44,481 nt of DNA from an uncultured Bacteroidota bacterium (GCA_903824725.1 CAIJXU010000004.1:1-44481); one strand, 5' to 3'. Shown: positions 1 to 8,111, numbered from the stretch's first letter. Numbers and translations are program-made. The notes: generated by a model from the letters alone, not told the origin.

Positions 1-130
1 AGTTAGCTATAACACAAAGTTCAGTGGTCGACCCTGTTCGTCCCTTGCGGAACGGCTCTATGTTACGTTTATCCCGTGATCCCCACCTCCGAGACAAGGA
101 GGCATGTATGCCAAGATTTCATCACCCCAC
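1..130. other. GC-richer, hairpin-forming segment of unknown identity
   Basis: This segment is clearly richer in G and C than the AT-rich 130-282 stretch beside it, and it has local self-complementarity. Read on the minus strand it contains GTTCC-GCAA-GGGAC (positions 54 down to 41), a five-pair stem capped by a GNRA-type loop. CCTCC/GGAGG (87-91 with 98-102) and the palindrome GGCATGTATGCC (101-112) lie nearby. A perfect Bacteroidota -7 box, TAATTTTG, lies on the minus strand at 215-208 and could drive leftward transcription into it. I do not recognise tmRNA, SRP RNA, RNase P RNA, 5S rRNA or a known riboswitch. It may be an RNA gene or mRNA leader cut by the window edge, or the end of an unrecognised gene. 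Confidence 0.3.
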
Positions 131-207
131 AGTATTTAAGAACTTATCATTTGAGTGTTTATTCATTCATTTGATAGTGTAAAACTAAAGTATTGACCTA
201 TATGTTG

Positions 208-215
208 CAAAATTA
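208..215 (-). promoter_or_regulatory. Possible leftward -7 box
   Basis: Minus-strand TAATTTTG matches the Bacteroidota -7 consensus TAnnTTTG exactly. No TTG is found 17-23 bases upstream. If used, it would transcribe leftward into the structured segment at the window edge. Confidence 0.3.
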
Positions 216-260
216 TTAATGATTTATTTTAAAATATAGATATTGTTTAATAAATTGCCT

Positions 261-275
261 TATTATTTAATAATA
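261..275. promoter_or_regulatory. 15-bp palindrome upstream of the Lrp gene
   Basis: TATTATT-T-AATAATA is a perfect 7-1-7 inverted repeat ending seven bases before the lrp-family start codon. Lrp/AsnC proteins usually bind AT-rich palindromes of about 15 bp and often repress their own gene, so this is a candidate auto-operator. The region is so AT-rich that chance is a real alternative. The whole 131-282 stretch holds no gene that I can support. Confidence 0.35.
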
Positions 276-282
276 TACAAAT

Positions 283-771
283 ATGGAGCCTAAAATCAAC
301 CCTAAATTAAACATTGACAAAAGCTTAGATAAGCTGGATTTGCAAATTATTCAAGCCATGATGCAAAATGCCGAGGTTTCTTATGCCGATTTAGGCAAAC
401 AGTTTTTTGTATCGGGTGGTACCATTCATGTGCGCATTAAAAAATTAGAAGAATTGGGCATTGTACAAGGAAAGCGCTTAGCGGTGGATCTTAAATTATT
501 GGGTTATGATATCATTGCCTTTATTGGTATCTACTTGGAAAAGAGCTCCATGTATGATGCAGTTGCACTAGCCCTAAAAAATATTCCTCAGGTGGTTCGT
601 GTGAATTATACCACAGGCAATTATAGCATGTTTGTTGAAATTGTATGTAAGGATATTCAACAACTTCGTTTTGTACTTCATGATGAACTTCAAAAAATTA
701 AAGGTATTGAACGAACCGAAACACTTATTTCATTAGAGGAAAGTTTTTCTCGCAATGTGAAGATTGTTTAG
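283..771 (+). CDS. Lrp/AsnC family transcriptional regulator
   Basis: The 162-residue protein has the two-part Lrp/AsnC architecture: an N-terminal winged helix-turn-helix (about residues 16-65, opening LDKLDLQIIQAMMQNAEVS with the recognition region near VSGGTIHVRIKKLEELG) and a C-terminal RAM ligand-binding fold (about 75-150). The family forms octamer-like assemblies that sense amino acids or other small effectors and act as local or global regulators. The length is normal for the family. The ATG follows an AT-rich palindrome. The gene ends 33 bases before the molybdenum hydroxylase pair on the same strand, so co-transcription or local control is possible, but neither the effector nor the targets can be read from sequence. 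Confidence 0.9.
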   Translation: MEPKINPKLNIDKSLDKLDLQIIQAMMQNAEVSYADLGKQFFVSGGTIHVRIKKLEELGIVQGKRLAVDLKLLGYDIIAFIGIYLEKSSMYDAVALALKNIPQVVRVNYTTGNYSMFVEIVCKDIQQLRFVLHDELQKIKGIERTETLISLEESFSRNVKIV

Positions 772-804
772 CTTTTCAATTGTAAATTACATCAAATCAT
801 TTTT

Positions 805-1410
805 ATGCAACCTTGTTTTCAACAGGATAATCGTCGTAGTTTTTTAAAAAAATCGACTTCCTTGGTCGCATTGTATTTAACACCAAGTGTTTTTGTAAAA
901 GCATTTGCTGTGGATACGATTGTTCCAATGCCCATCCCCAAAGAAAAATTAACCATTACTATTAATGGTAAATTATTAAATCTTGAAATTGATGCTAGAA
1001 CAACTTTACTTAATTTATTAAGAGAGGATTTAGCATTTACGGGCACTAAAAAAGGTTGCGAAATGGGGCAGTGCGGTGCTTGTACTATTCATATTAATGG
1101 CAAGCGAACAAAGTCTTGCATCCAATTAGCATTAAACAATCAAAATAATAAAATAACGACTATCGAGGGATTAAGTGATGGCGAAAAATTACATCCAATG
1201 CAAGCGGCGTTTTTAAAAAATGATGCTTTTCAATGTGGGTATTGCACTTCGGGTCAAATTATGTCGGCTGTTGCATGTGTAAGAGAAGGTAATGCAAAAT
1301 CAAGGGCAAGTATTCAAGCTTATATGGATACCAATATTTGCAGATGCGGTGCTTATCAAAACATTGTGGATGCTATTGTAGAGGTAGCTAAAACCGGTGC
1401 TAAAATTTAA
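805..1410 (+). CDS. (2Fe-2S)-binding subunit of xanthine dehydrogenase-family oxidoreductase, Tat signal
   Basis: This is the small electron-transfer subunit (201 aa) of a molybdenum hydroxylase of the IorA/YagT type. Residues 10-16 (RRSFLKK) followed by a hydrophobic stretch and A-x-A near residue 35 form a twin-arginine export signal. A plant-type ferredoxin domain supplies C85, C90, C93 and C105. A C-terminal helical domain supplies the second cluster through C144, C147, C179 and C181. Both sets of cysteines are intact. The next gene, 18 bases downstream, is the molybdopterin subunit. No FAD-binding subunit lies between or beside them, so electrons probably leave to a cytochrome or another periplasmic acceptor rather than NAD (inference). 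The substrate is unknown, and aldehydes or N-heterocycles are usual for the family. Confidence 0.9.
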   Translation: MQPCFQQDNRRSFLKKSTSLVALYLTPSVFVKAFAVDTIVPMPIPKEKLTITINGKLLNLEIDARTTLLNLLREDLAFTGTKKGCEMGQCGACTIHINGKRTKSCIQLALNNQNNKITTIEGLSDGEKLHPMQAAFLKNDAFQCGYCTSGQIMSAVACVREGNAKSRASIQAYMDTNICRCGAYQNIVDAIVEVAKTGAKI

Positions 1411-1428
1411 TCCCTTTAATTTAAGAAA

Positions 1429-3666
1429 ATGAAATCATATAATAATACAATACTTTGGGAAGATGAGCGCGTAGATGGTGCTGATAAGGTAAATGGCAAA
1501 GCAAAATATGCAGCAGAACATAACTTGCCCAATATGGCTTATGCCGTTTTTGTTACAAGTACCATTGCAAAAGGCAGCATTAAAAATTTAGATACGACGA
1601 AAGCATTATCCATGCCTGGAGTTTTAGACGTTATTTATTATGCCAATTGTCCTAGTGTGCCTGGCTATATTTCCAATGCGGCAGAACGTCCTAAAAATGT
1701 TATTGAATGGAGAGGACATAAAGTATTATACGATAATAAAGTGCGTTTTTTTGGTCAGCCCATTGCGCTTGTTGTTGCTGATAGTTTTGAAAATGCTAAT
1801 GCTGCAGTACGATTTGTAAAAGCAGAGTATGAACTTGAAAAATTCGAAACTAATTTTGATAAAGCAAGATTGGATGTTACGAATTTAAAACCAACCAGTA
1901 ATTACAAACGCGGTACAGAAAAAAAATTCAAAGAGGCATTTGCTTTTGTTGAATCTGAATTCAATATTCCTATTGAGGTACATAACGCAATGGAGTTGTT
2001 TGCAACAATTGCTTATTGGGAAACAGAAGATAAAGTGACTTTATATGATAAAACACAAGGTCCTAAAAGTACCCAATTTACAGTGTCTCGCACTTTTGGT
2101 ATTTCAGATAAAAATGTGAGAGTAATAGCTGAAAATGTAGGTGGAGCTTTTGGTAGTGCTTTAAGAAGTTGGGCCAACGTGCCGGCGGCATGTATTGCAG
2201 CAAAAAAATTAAATCGTCCTGTGAAGTTGGTGCTCACGCGTCCTCAAATGTTTTCATTGGTAGGATACCGTCCACAATCATGGCAAAAAGTGGGCATTGG
2301 TGCGGATGCAGCTGGTAATTTTATTGGCATTAGTCATGAAGCAATTAGCAATACTTCAAGGTATGAGGATTTTAGAGAAGGGATTGTGGATGTTTCAAAA
2401 TTTTTATATGCATGTGAGAATGTGGATACAAAATATAACTTACTCCCACTTGATTTGAGTACGCCTATATGGATGCGTGGCCCTGGCGAAGCAACGGGTT
2501 GCTTCGCTTTAGAATCTGCAATAGATGAGCTTTCGTATAAGTTGAAAATGGATCCAATCGAATTAAGACTAAAAAATTTCACGACCATTAATCCTGAAAA
2601 TAAAATGCCTTTTTCAGATATTAATTTAAAAGATTGTTATGCTTACGGGAAAAATCAAATTGGCTGGAAAAATCGTCCTACGGTTCCGGGTACTTTAAAA
2701 GAAAATGGATGGTTGATTGGATATGGCATGTCCGTGGGTGTTTTTGGCGCAGGTAAAGGTTCGGCGTCCGTAAGAATTGTTTTAAGTAATGATGGTAAAA
2801 TAGTATTAGAATGTGCTGTAAGTGATATGGGTCCTGGGACGACCACTTCTATGACCATGATTGCTGCGGGAGCTTTGCAAATGCCTATTCAAAAAATTAA
2901 ATTTAAACTAGGCGATTCCGATTTACCTCCAGGTCCTTCGCAAGGTGGTTCAGGTACCACTTCAACAGTGGGATCTGCCGTTGATTTGGCTTGTAAAACA
3001 TTGCAACAAAAATTAAAAGAGTTGGCAATTAAATCAGCACCTTTATTTGCAGGCATGAATGCGGATGCGCTCGAAGTTAAAAATGAAATGGTAATTTCAA
3101 AATTAGATGCAAATGCAAAAATTGATATTGTTGGTTTATTAAAATTAGCCAATCAAGATAAAATTGATTTAACCATTACTTCTAATGGTAAAACAGCAGC
3201 ACAACTTAAATTTACTAGTAATTCCTTTTCTGCACATTTTGTAAAGTTGGGGGTGCATCCGAAAGATGGCACTGTAAAAATATTACAAGTAGTTACGACG
3301 GGAGATGCCGGGAAAATTATTAGTCCAAAAACTGCAAGAAGTCAAATGTTGGGCGGGGTAGTAGGCGGTATAGGTATGGCACTTTCTGAAAAATTAGAAA
3401 TTGATCATCGTTCTGGACAAATCATGAATGCCAGCTTTGGTGCTTATCATGTACCAACCCATTTACAAATTCCTCCTACTGATATTTGGTTTGTCAACAA
3501 GCCTGATCCAAATATTAATGATATTGGTGCTAAAGGAATTGGTGAAATTGCACTTATTGGTTTTGCAGCAGCTGTTACCAATGCGGTTTATAATGCCACT
3601 GGTAAAAGAGTGCGCGACCTTCCTATTACACCTGAAAAATTAGGATATAAAAGCAAGCAATCGTAA
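1429..3666 (+). CDS. Xanthine dehydrogenase-family molybdopterin-binding subunit
   Basis: This is the large catalytic subunit (745 aa) of a molybdenum hydroxylase, closest in layout to YagR/IorB-type proteins. It opens with an ERVDGADKVNGKAKYAAE-like segment typical of the aldehyde oxidase/xanthine dehydrogenase a/b hammerhead. It carries the cofactor loop GGAFG at residues 238-242, a Gly/Ser-rich QGGSGTTSTVGSAVD segment, and the C-terminal GAKGIGEIAL motif, whose Glu (E706) matches the base that activates the Mo-bound water. No signal peptide is visible, so export would be by hitch-hiking with the Tat-bearing partner encoded 18 bases upstream. It ends 13 bases from the convergent acyl-CoA dehydrogenase gene. 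The substrate cannot be assigned. Confidence 0.9.
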   Translation: MKSYNNTILWEDERVDGADKVNGKAKYAAEHNLPNMAYAVFVTSTIAKGSIKNLDTTKALSMPGVLDVIYYANCPSVPGYISNAAERPKNVIEWRGHKVLYDNKVRFFGQPIALVVADSFENANAAVRFVKAEYELEKFETNFDKARLDVTNLKPTSNYKRGTEKKFKEAFAFVESEFNIPIEVHNAMELFATIAYWETEDKVTLYDKTQGPKSTQFTVSRTFGISDKNVRVIAENVGGAFGSALRSWANVPAACIAAKKLNRPVKLVLTRPQMFSLVGYRPQSWQKVGIGADAAGNFIGISHEAISNTSRYEDFREGIVDVSKFLYACENVDTKYNLLPLDLSTPIWMRGPGEATGCFALESAIDELSYKLKMDPIELRLKNFTTINPENKMPFSDINLKDCYAYGKNQIGWKNRPTVPGTLKENGWLIGYGMSVGVFGAGKGSASVRIVLSNDGKIVLECAVSDMGPGTTTSMTMIAAGALQMPIQKIKFKLGDSDLPPGPSQGGSGTTSTVGSAVDLACKTLQQKLKELAIKSAPLFAGMNADALEVKNEMVISKLDANAKIDIVGLLKLANQDKIDLTITSNGKTAAQLKFTSNSFSAHFVKLGVHPKDGTVKILQVVTTGDAGKIISPKTARSQMLGGVVGGIGMALSEKLEIDHRSGQIMNASFGAYHVPTHLQIPPTDIWFVNKPDPNINDIGAKGIGEIALIGFAAAVTNAVYNATGKRVRDLPITPEKLGYKSKQS

Positions 3667-3679
3667 AGTAAAGATCCTT

Positions 3680-5464
3680 TTATAATTTATATCCATCATC
3701 AGCAACGAGTTGCGCGCATATTCTTCTGCGTGCTTCTTTGCTATTGAATGCATCTACTTTGGTAAATCTTTTCAAACCAATATTCATCATACGAAGCTCG
3801 TCTCCTTCAGCAAAACTATTGATCGCATCTTTACCTGCTTTATTGATCGCATCTGCGGCGTCATAAATATAAGTGCGCACCATATCTGCTTGCACTGATG
3901 CTGCTGCTTCGCCTTTCATAACCGTTAATTTTTCTAATCTTAATAAGGCCGACTCGGCATGATAAGCGATGATGGACATATCTGCGATATTCATTAAAAT
4001 TTCTTGTTCCTTATTTAAGGTCATCATTAATTTTTGTACTGCAGCACCAGCCACCATTAAAATACATTTTTTAAAATTTGCCACTGCTTGTTTTTCTTTT
4101 GCATATACACCTTTGTCTTCAGTACCAAAATCGGGGATGCTCATTAATTCCTGTTGAACGCTCATGGCGGGCCCCATTAAATCTAATTTTCCTTTCATGG
4201 CACGTTTTAAAACCATATCCACTATTAGTAATCTATTGATTTCGTTGGTGCCTTCATAAATTCGATTAATGCGACTATCGCGATACGCTTTTGATATAGG
4301 ATATTCATCACTATATCCATTGCCACCATGCACTTGTACACCTTCATCTACTATATAATCCAACACTTCACTACCAAATACTTTTAATATTGCACACTCA
4401 ATGGCATATTCTTCGGCAGCACCTAATAAGGATTCAGATAATGTTTTTCCTGAAGCCAATAACAGTTGCTCCTGCTCGTCAATATGATGAGATACTCTGT
4501 ATAAAGCACTTTCACCCACCCATAATCGAATGGCCATTTCGGCTAACTTATGTCGGATGGCACCAAATTTTACAATGGGTAATTTAAATTGCTCTCTTGT
4601 TTTTGCATATTGTATAGTGGTCGTTAATGCACGTCTAGCACCACCAATCGTAGCAGCTCCTAATTTTAAACGTCCAATATTTAAAATATTGAATGCAATG
4701 ATATGTCCCTTTCCAATTTCACCTAATACATTTTCAACAGGCACTTTACAATCTTGAAAATACAATTGTACTGTTGAAGATCCTTTAATACCCATTTTAT
4801 GCTCTTCGGGCCCTTGTGTAAAACCTTCAGTACCTCTTTCAATAATAAAGGCTGTAAACTGTTCTCCATCTATTTTTGCAAATACAGTATAGACATCTGC
4901 AAACCCACCGTTGGTGATCCAACATTTTTGTCCATTGATGATATAATGTTTTCCATCCGCCGATAATTTTGCAGTTGTTTTAGAACTTAGTGCATCAGAT
5001 CCTGCATTAGGTTCCGTTAATCCGTATGACCCTTTAAATTCACCACTTCCTAATTTGGGAACATACTTTTGTTTTTGTTCATCCGTACCAAAATATAAAA
5101 TAGGTAAAGTACCAATACCTGTATGTGCTGCATTGGCAACAGAAAAAGAATAACCTCCTCCTAAATATTCTGCAACAATGACTGCAGTGACAAAATCTTT
5201 TCCAGATCCACCATAGATCTCAGGAACGGTGATGCCTAATAAGCCCTGTGCGCCTGCCTTTTCCATGAGGGTGGGCATTAAGCCAGGTTCTAGTTTATCA
5301 ATACGGTCAATGACAGGCAACACTTCGGTGTCCACAAATTGATCGCACATATCGCGCACCATAATCTGTTCTTCATTAAACTCCTCAGGGATAAATATAC
5401 TTTTTGCATCTACTTCTTTGATGATCCATTCTCCTCCTTTGATGACTGTGCTTGTGGTTTCCAT
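3680..5464 (-). CDS. Acyl-CoA dehydrogenase family protein, long form
   Basis: This flavoenzyme performs alpha,beta-dehydrogenation of acyl-CoA and passes electrons to ETF. At 594 aa it exceeds the usual 380-400 because a C-terminal helical extension of about 170 residues follows the catalytic core, as in very-long-chain-type enzymes and many Bacteroidota homologues. Visible signatures are YGLTEPNAGSDA (FAD/substrate site), CWITNGGFADVYTVFAK, and the C-terminal VQVHGGNGYSDEYPISKAYRD followed by INRIYEGTNEI, where E404 sits at the catalytic-base position. A marR-type gene lies 39 bases upstream on the same strand, so a two-gene operon controlled by that regulator is likely. The chain-length preference is not determinable. 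Confidence 0.92.
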   Translation of the reverse strand: METTSTVIKGGEWIIKEVDAKSIFIPEEFNEEQIMVRDMCDQFVDTEVLPVIDRIDKLEPGLMPTLMEKAGAQGLLGITVPEIYGGSGKDFVTAVIVAEYLGGGYSFSVANAAHTGIGTLPILYFGTDEQKQKYVPKLGSGEFKGSYGLTEPNAGSDALSSKTTAKLSADGKHYIINGQKCWITNGGFADVYTVFAKIDGEQFTAFIIERGTEGFTQGPEEHKMGIKGSSTVQLYFQDCKVPVENVLGEIGKGHIIAFNILNIGRLKLGAATIGGARRALTTTIQYAKTREQFKLPIVKFGAIRHKLAEMAIRLWVGESALYRVSHHIDEQEQLLLASGKTLSESLLGAAEEYAIECAILKVFGSEVLDYIVDEGVQVHGGNGYSDEYPISKAYRDSRINRIYEGTNEINRLLIVDMVLKRAMKGKLDLMGPAMSVQQELMSIPDFGTEDKGVYAKEKQAVANFKKCILMVAGAAVQKLMMTLNKEQEILMNIADMSIIAYHAESALLRLEKLTVMKGEAAASVQADMVRTYIYDAADAINKAGKDAINSFAEGDELRMMNIGLKRFTKVDAFNSKEARRRICAQLVADDGYKL

Positions 5465-5503
5465 AACCTATATTTTATATTGAATAATATTTTGTCCTAT
5501 TTT

Positions 5504-5959
5504 TTAAATTAAATCCTTGTTCATTAAATTATCATACACACGTTGAAATACATTTTTTACAATTTCAATTTCTTCCTTTGTAATATTATGTAATGCTTCA
5601 TTCATGGTTTGATTGGCTAACTCGTAGGTTAACTGTTGCAATGGCTTTGCAGCATCTGTTAAATACACTAAATTAATTCTGCGATCTTCCTTTGATGCTA
5701 CTCTTGTTACCAAGGACAATCTTTCCAAATTATCAATCAATCGAGTGATGCTTGCTTTGTCTCTAAATGTTCGGATGCCTAATTCCTGTTGACTTAATCC
5801 ATCCTCCTTCCATAAATGGTATAAAACGGACCATTGTTCAATGGTTATTTCAAGTCCTGCTTGTCGATAATTTTTTTGTAGTCTTCGGGCAACAGCGGTT
5901 GTTGCCATGCCATTAATGACACTGTAAAGTTCGCCTCGTTTGAATTGGTTGTTTGACAT
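5504..5959 (-). CDS. MarR family transcriptional regulator
   Basis: This 151-residue winged-helix regulator has the typical MarR layout: an N-terminal dimerisation helix, a wHTH around QWSVLYHLWKEDGLSQQELGIRTFRDKASITRLIDNLERLSLV, a DRR wing (SKEDRRINLVYLT) and C-terminal dimerisation helices. I place the start at the ATG giving MSNNQFKRGEL rather than an upstream in-frame codon at 5992, because the family begins near here and a palindrome (5964-5979) lies directly in front of it. MarR proteins usually repress their own operon and release DNA on binding a small lipophilic or phenolic ligand. The downstream acyl-CoA dehydrogenase is the obvious target. The ligand may be an acyl-CoA or fatty acid (inference). 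Confidence 0.88.
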   Translation of the reverse strand: MSNNQFKRGELYSVINGMATTAVARRLQKNYRQAGLEITIEQWSVLYHLWKEDGLSQQELGIRTFRDKASITRLIDNLERLSLVTRVASKEDRRINLVYLTDAAKPLQQLTYELANQTMNEALHNITKEEIEIVKNVFQRVYDNLMNKDLI

Positions 5960-5963
5960 ATAG

Positions 5964-5979
5964 TTAGTTATGCAACTAA
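5964..5979. promoter_or_regulatory. MarR-type operator candidate (perfect 6-4-6 palindrome)
   Basis: TTAGTT-ATGC-AACTAA is a perfect inverted repeat whose inner edge is four bases from the marR ATG (5959). MarR-family dimers typically bind 16-20 bp palindromes of this kind overlapping their own promoter or start. Its position supports autoregulation of the marR / acyl-CoA dehydrogenase operon. Confidence 0.55.
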
Positions 5980-6044
5980 TATAAAAGTACAACCAATTTT
6001 TGGTTATTTTTTAATTATTTTAGCCTTTTTTAGGCATTTTTGCC

Positions 6045-6064
6045 CCATTTTGATCAAAAAATGG
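6045..6064. terminator. Weak stem-loop between the SDR and marR genes
   Basis: CCATTTT-GATCAA-AAAATGG forms a seven-pair stem with a six-base loop, inside the 136-base gap downstream of the minus-strand SDR gene and upstream of marR. It could end SDR transcription, but there is no strong U-tract on the minus strand, so the assignment is weak. Confidence 0.25.
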
Positions 6065-6095
6065 CCAAAATTAGTCAAAATCGAGGTTTTTGATT

Positions 6096-6878
6096 TTACT
6101 CCAAAGACCGGTCTAAATGGGTGTAACCCCCATCTACATAAAGGAGTTGTCCGGTGGTATGACTGGATGCATCGGATAGTAAAAAGGCAACAGTGTTGGC
6201 AATTTCTTCCTTGGTGGTAAACCTATTTCCTAATGGAATTTTGGATTGTATTTGTGCCAATTTTTCATCGGGGTTAGGTAATGTCTTTATCCATTTTTCA
6301 TACAAGGGTGTGTAGCATTCAGCTACGATGACGGCATTGACTCTAATACCATACTTTAATAATTCAACAGACCACTCTCTTGTAAGTGCATTGCGCGCCC
6401 CATTGGCTGCAGCATAACCCGATGTGCCGCCTTGTCCTGTGTCAGCTACTTTTGAACTGATATTTACAATACTTCCCTTTGCTCTTATTAAAAAAGGCAA
6501 AGCATGATGTGCTAATAAATAATAGTGCACTACATTTTTATGTAAGCTTGATATAAAATTGGCGTAGTTCCCGTTTTCTAAATTGACGCCGTCATTGACT
6601 CCTGCATTGTTGACTAAACCATCAATGCGTTTGTATTTTGAAACTATATTTTTAATTGCATTTTCACATTGTATAGGATCACTTAATTCTGCTACTACTT
6701 GATCTGCTTGTAATCCTTGCCCTTGCAAGCTTTTGACTAATTTATTATTATCATTTTCATCACGACCAATAATGACTGAGATTGCACCTTCCTGTGCTAA
6801 TAATGTAGTGATGCCTTCACCAATTCCTTTGGCTCCTCCTGTTACAATAATTATTTTATCTTGTAAATGTAAATTCAT
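6096..6878 (-). CDS. SDR family oxidoreductase, resembling L-fucose dehydrogenase-type SDRs
   Basis: This 260-residue classical short-chain dehydrogenase has the NAD(P)-binding TGGAKGIG at residues 13-20, the NNAG motif, the active-site Ser (S142 in NISSKVADTGQGG) and Tyr (Y155), and the C-terminal HTTGQLLYVDGGYTHLDR typical of SDRs. The usual YxxxK is YAAAN here, with N159 in place of the catalytic lysine. The segment around it and RVNAVIVAECYTPLYEKWI recall sugar (L-fucose) dehydrogenase SDRs of Bacteroidota, but this is from memory of the family and the substrate is not proven. It is a single gene. No fucose or rhamnose pathway genes are nearby. Confidence 0.82.
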   Translation of the reverse strand: MNLHLQDKIIIVTGGAKGIGEGITTLLAQEGAISVIIGRDENDNNKLVKSLQGQGLQADQVVAELSDPIQCENAIKNIVSKYKRIDGLVNNAGVNDGVNLENGNYANFISSLHKNVVHYYLLAHHALPFLIRAKGSIVNISSKVADTGQGGTSGYAAANGARNALTREWSVELLKYGIRVNAVIVAECYTPLYEKWIKTLPNPDEKLAQIQSKIPLGNRFTTKEEIANTVAFLLSDASSHTTGQLLYVDGGYTHLDRSLE

Positions 6879-6953
6879 GATTTACTGTTTTAGTTAGGAC
6901 TACAATTTAATTCAAACAATTAAAAATTCCTATTTATGACATATAAAAGCGCT

Positions 6954-6961
6954 TAACTTTA
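6954..6961 (+). promoter_or_regulatory. -7-like box next to the glycosyltransferase start
   Basis: TAACTTTA differs from TAnnTTTG only at the last base and ends four bases before the ATG at 6966. No TTG is present 17-23 bases upstream. If used, the transcript would be leaderless or nearly so. Confidence 0.3.
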
Positions 6962-6965
6962 CAAT

Positions 6966-8111
6966 ATGCCATATGCATTAGATTGTATCGTAGCCATTTT
7001 GACCATTTTATACGCAGGTTTGTTATTAGCCTACCGTTATTGGTACCATAAATTAAAATATTTTGATGGGGGCGTTGCAAGTACTAATTCAGAAAATCAA
7101 TACACTCGTTTTAGTATTATTATTCCAGCGCGCAATGAAGCCGCCAATATCAAGGCCTGCTTAGATTCTATTTTAGCACAAAATTATCCTTCCGCTTTTT
7201 TTGAAATTATTGTGATAGACGATTTTTCTGAAGATGAGACTGCTGCTATTGTGAAAGCGATGCATACTAAAAATGAAAGCATTCATTTATTAAGTTTGTC
7301 TAGTTTTTTTAAACAAGATGAAATTTCGGCTTTTAAAAAAAAGGCCATTGAACAAGCCGTATTACATGCAAAAGGAGATTGGATTATTACTACTGATGCG
7401 GATTGTATTGTTCCTTCGCAATGGCTTAGTTTGTACCATCAGTTTATTGTTCAGCAGCAACCTGTTTTTGTAGCTGCACCTGTTATGTTTATAAAAGAGT
7501 CGGGCGTATTAAATACTTTTCAGTTACTTGATTTTTTAGCCCTCCAAGGAATTACAGCTGCTGCAGTGGGCGCTGGTCAACATTCTATGAGTAATGGCGC
7601 CAACTTGGCTTTTGAAAAATCTGCTTTTATTGCAGTGGGTGGATATCAAGGGGTAGATGAAATTGCGAGTGGAGATGATATGTTTTTAATGCACAAAATG
7701 AAAAAAACTTTATCCAATCGAATTGGGTATTTGTTTCATCCCGATGCCATTGTGCTTACGAAGGCCATGCCCAATTGGAAGGATTTAATTATGCAAAGAA
7801 TTAGGTGGTCCAGCAAAGCACGTTTTTATGATGACAATTCAATTTTTTGGGTACTCCTTTTAGTGTATCTCTATAATTTTAGTTTCCTCATTTTGTTATT
7901 AACGGGCCATTTTGAAACGCTTTTTATTTCCCTTGCTTTTAAAACTTTTTTTGAGCTGTATTTTTTAGATGCCGTAGCACGTTTTTATCAATTAACACCC
8001 ACCCTAAAATCCTTTGTATTTTTTCAGCCTCTGCATATTTTTTATACCATTATAGCCGGCTTATTTGGCCAAGTAAAAACCTATACTTGGAAGGGCCGAC
8101 GTGTAAAATAG
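6966..8111 (+). CDS. Membrane-anchored family 2 glycosyltransferase
   Basis: This 381-residue protein has one N-terminal transmembrane helix (about 5-26), a cytoplasmic GT-A domain beginning FSIIIPARNEAANI, an acidic metal/nucleotide-sugar motif D144-A-D146, a GDDMF acceptor-side motif, and the QxxRW signature of processive-type GT2 enzymes (Q277, R280, W281). Two or three C-terminal membrane helices (about 295-375) follow. This layout is typical of enzymes transferring a sugar from an NDP-sugar to a lipid or growing glycan at the inner membrane. It stands alone between unrelated genes, so the product cannot be named. It is close in style to ceramide glucosyltransferase-like and HyaD-like GT2 proteins. 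Confidence 0.87.
   Translation: MPYALDCIVAILTILYAGLLLAYRYWYHKLKYFDGGVASTNSENQYTRFSIIIPARNEAANIKACLDSILAQNYPSAFFEIIVIDDFSEDETAAIVKAMHTKNESIHLLSLSSFFKQDEISAFKKKAIEQAVLHAKGDWIITTDADCIVPSQWLSLYHQFIVQQQPVFVAAPVMFIKESGVLNTFQLLDFLALQGITAAAVGAGQHSMSNGANLAFEKSAFIAVGGYQGVDEIASGDDMFLMHKMKKTLSNRIGYLFHPDAIVLTKAMPNWKDLIMQRIRWSSKARFYDDNSIFWVLLLVYLYNFSFLILLLTGHFETLFISLAFKTFFELYFLDAVARFYQLTPTLKSFVFFQPLHIFYTIIAGLFGQVKTYTWKGRRVK

Noticed and set aside
41..60. Group II intron domain V-like GAGCC...GGGTC on the minus strand
   Set aside because: The lower stem has a G-G mismatch where domain V needs a pair, the loop does not fit, and no reverse transcriptase is in view.
69..122. 17-codon minus-strand frame starting MKSWHTC
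   Set aside because: It has no coding signal beyond length and lies in the structured segment; a chance frame is more likely.
3..179. Plus-strand open frame of 58 codons at the left edge
   Set aside because: Its translation has no recognisable family or Bacteroidota-like composition and the second half is AT-rich non-coding-like DNA.
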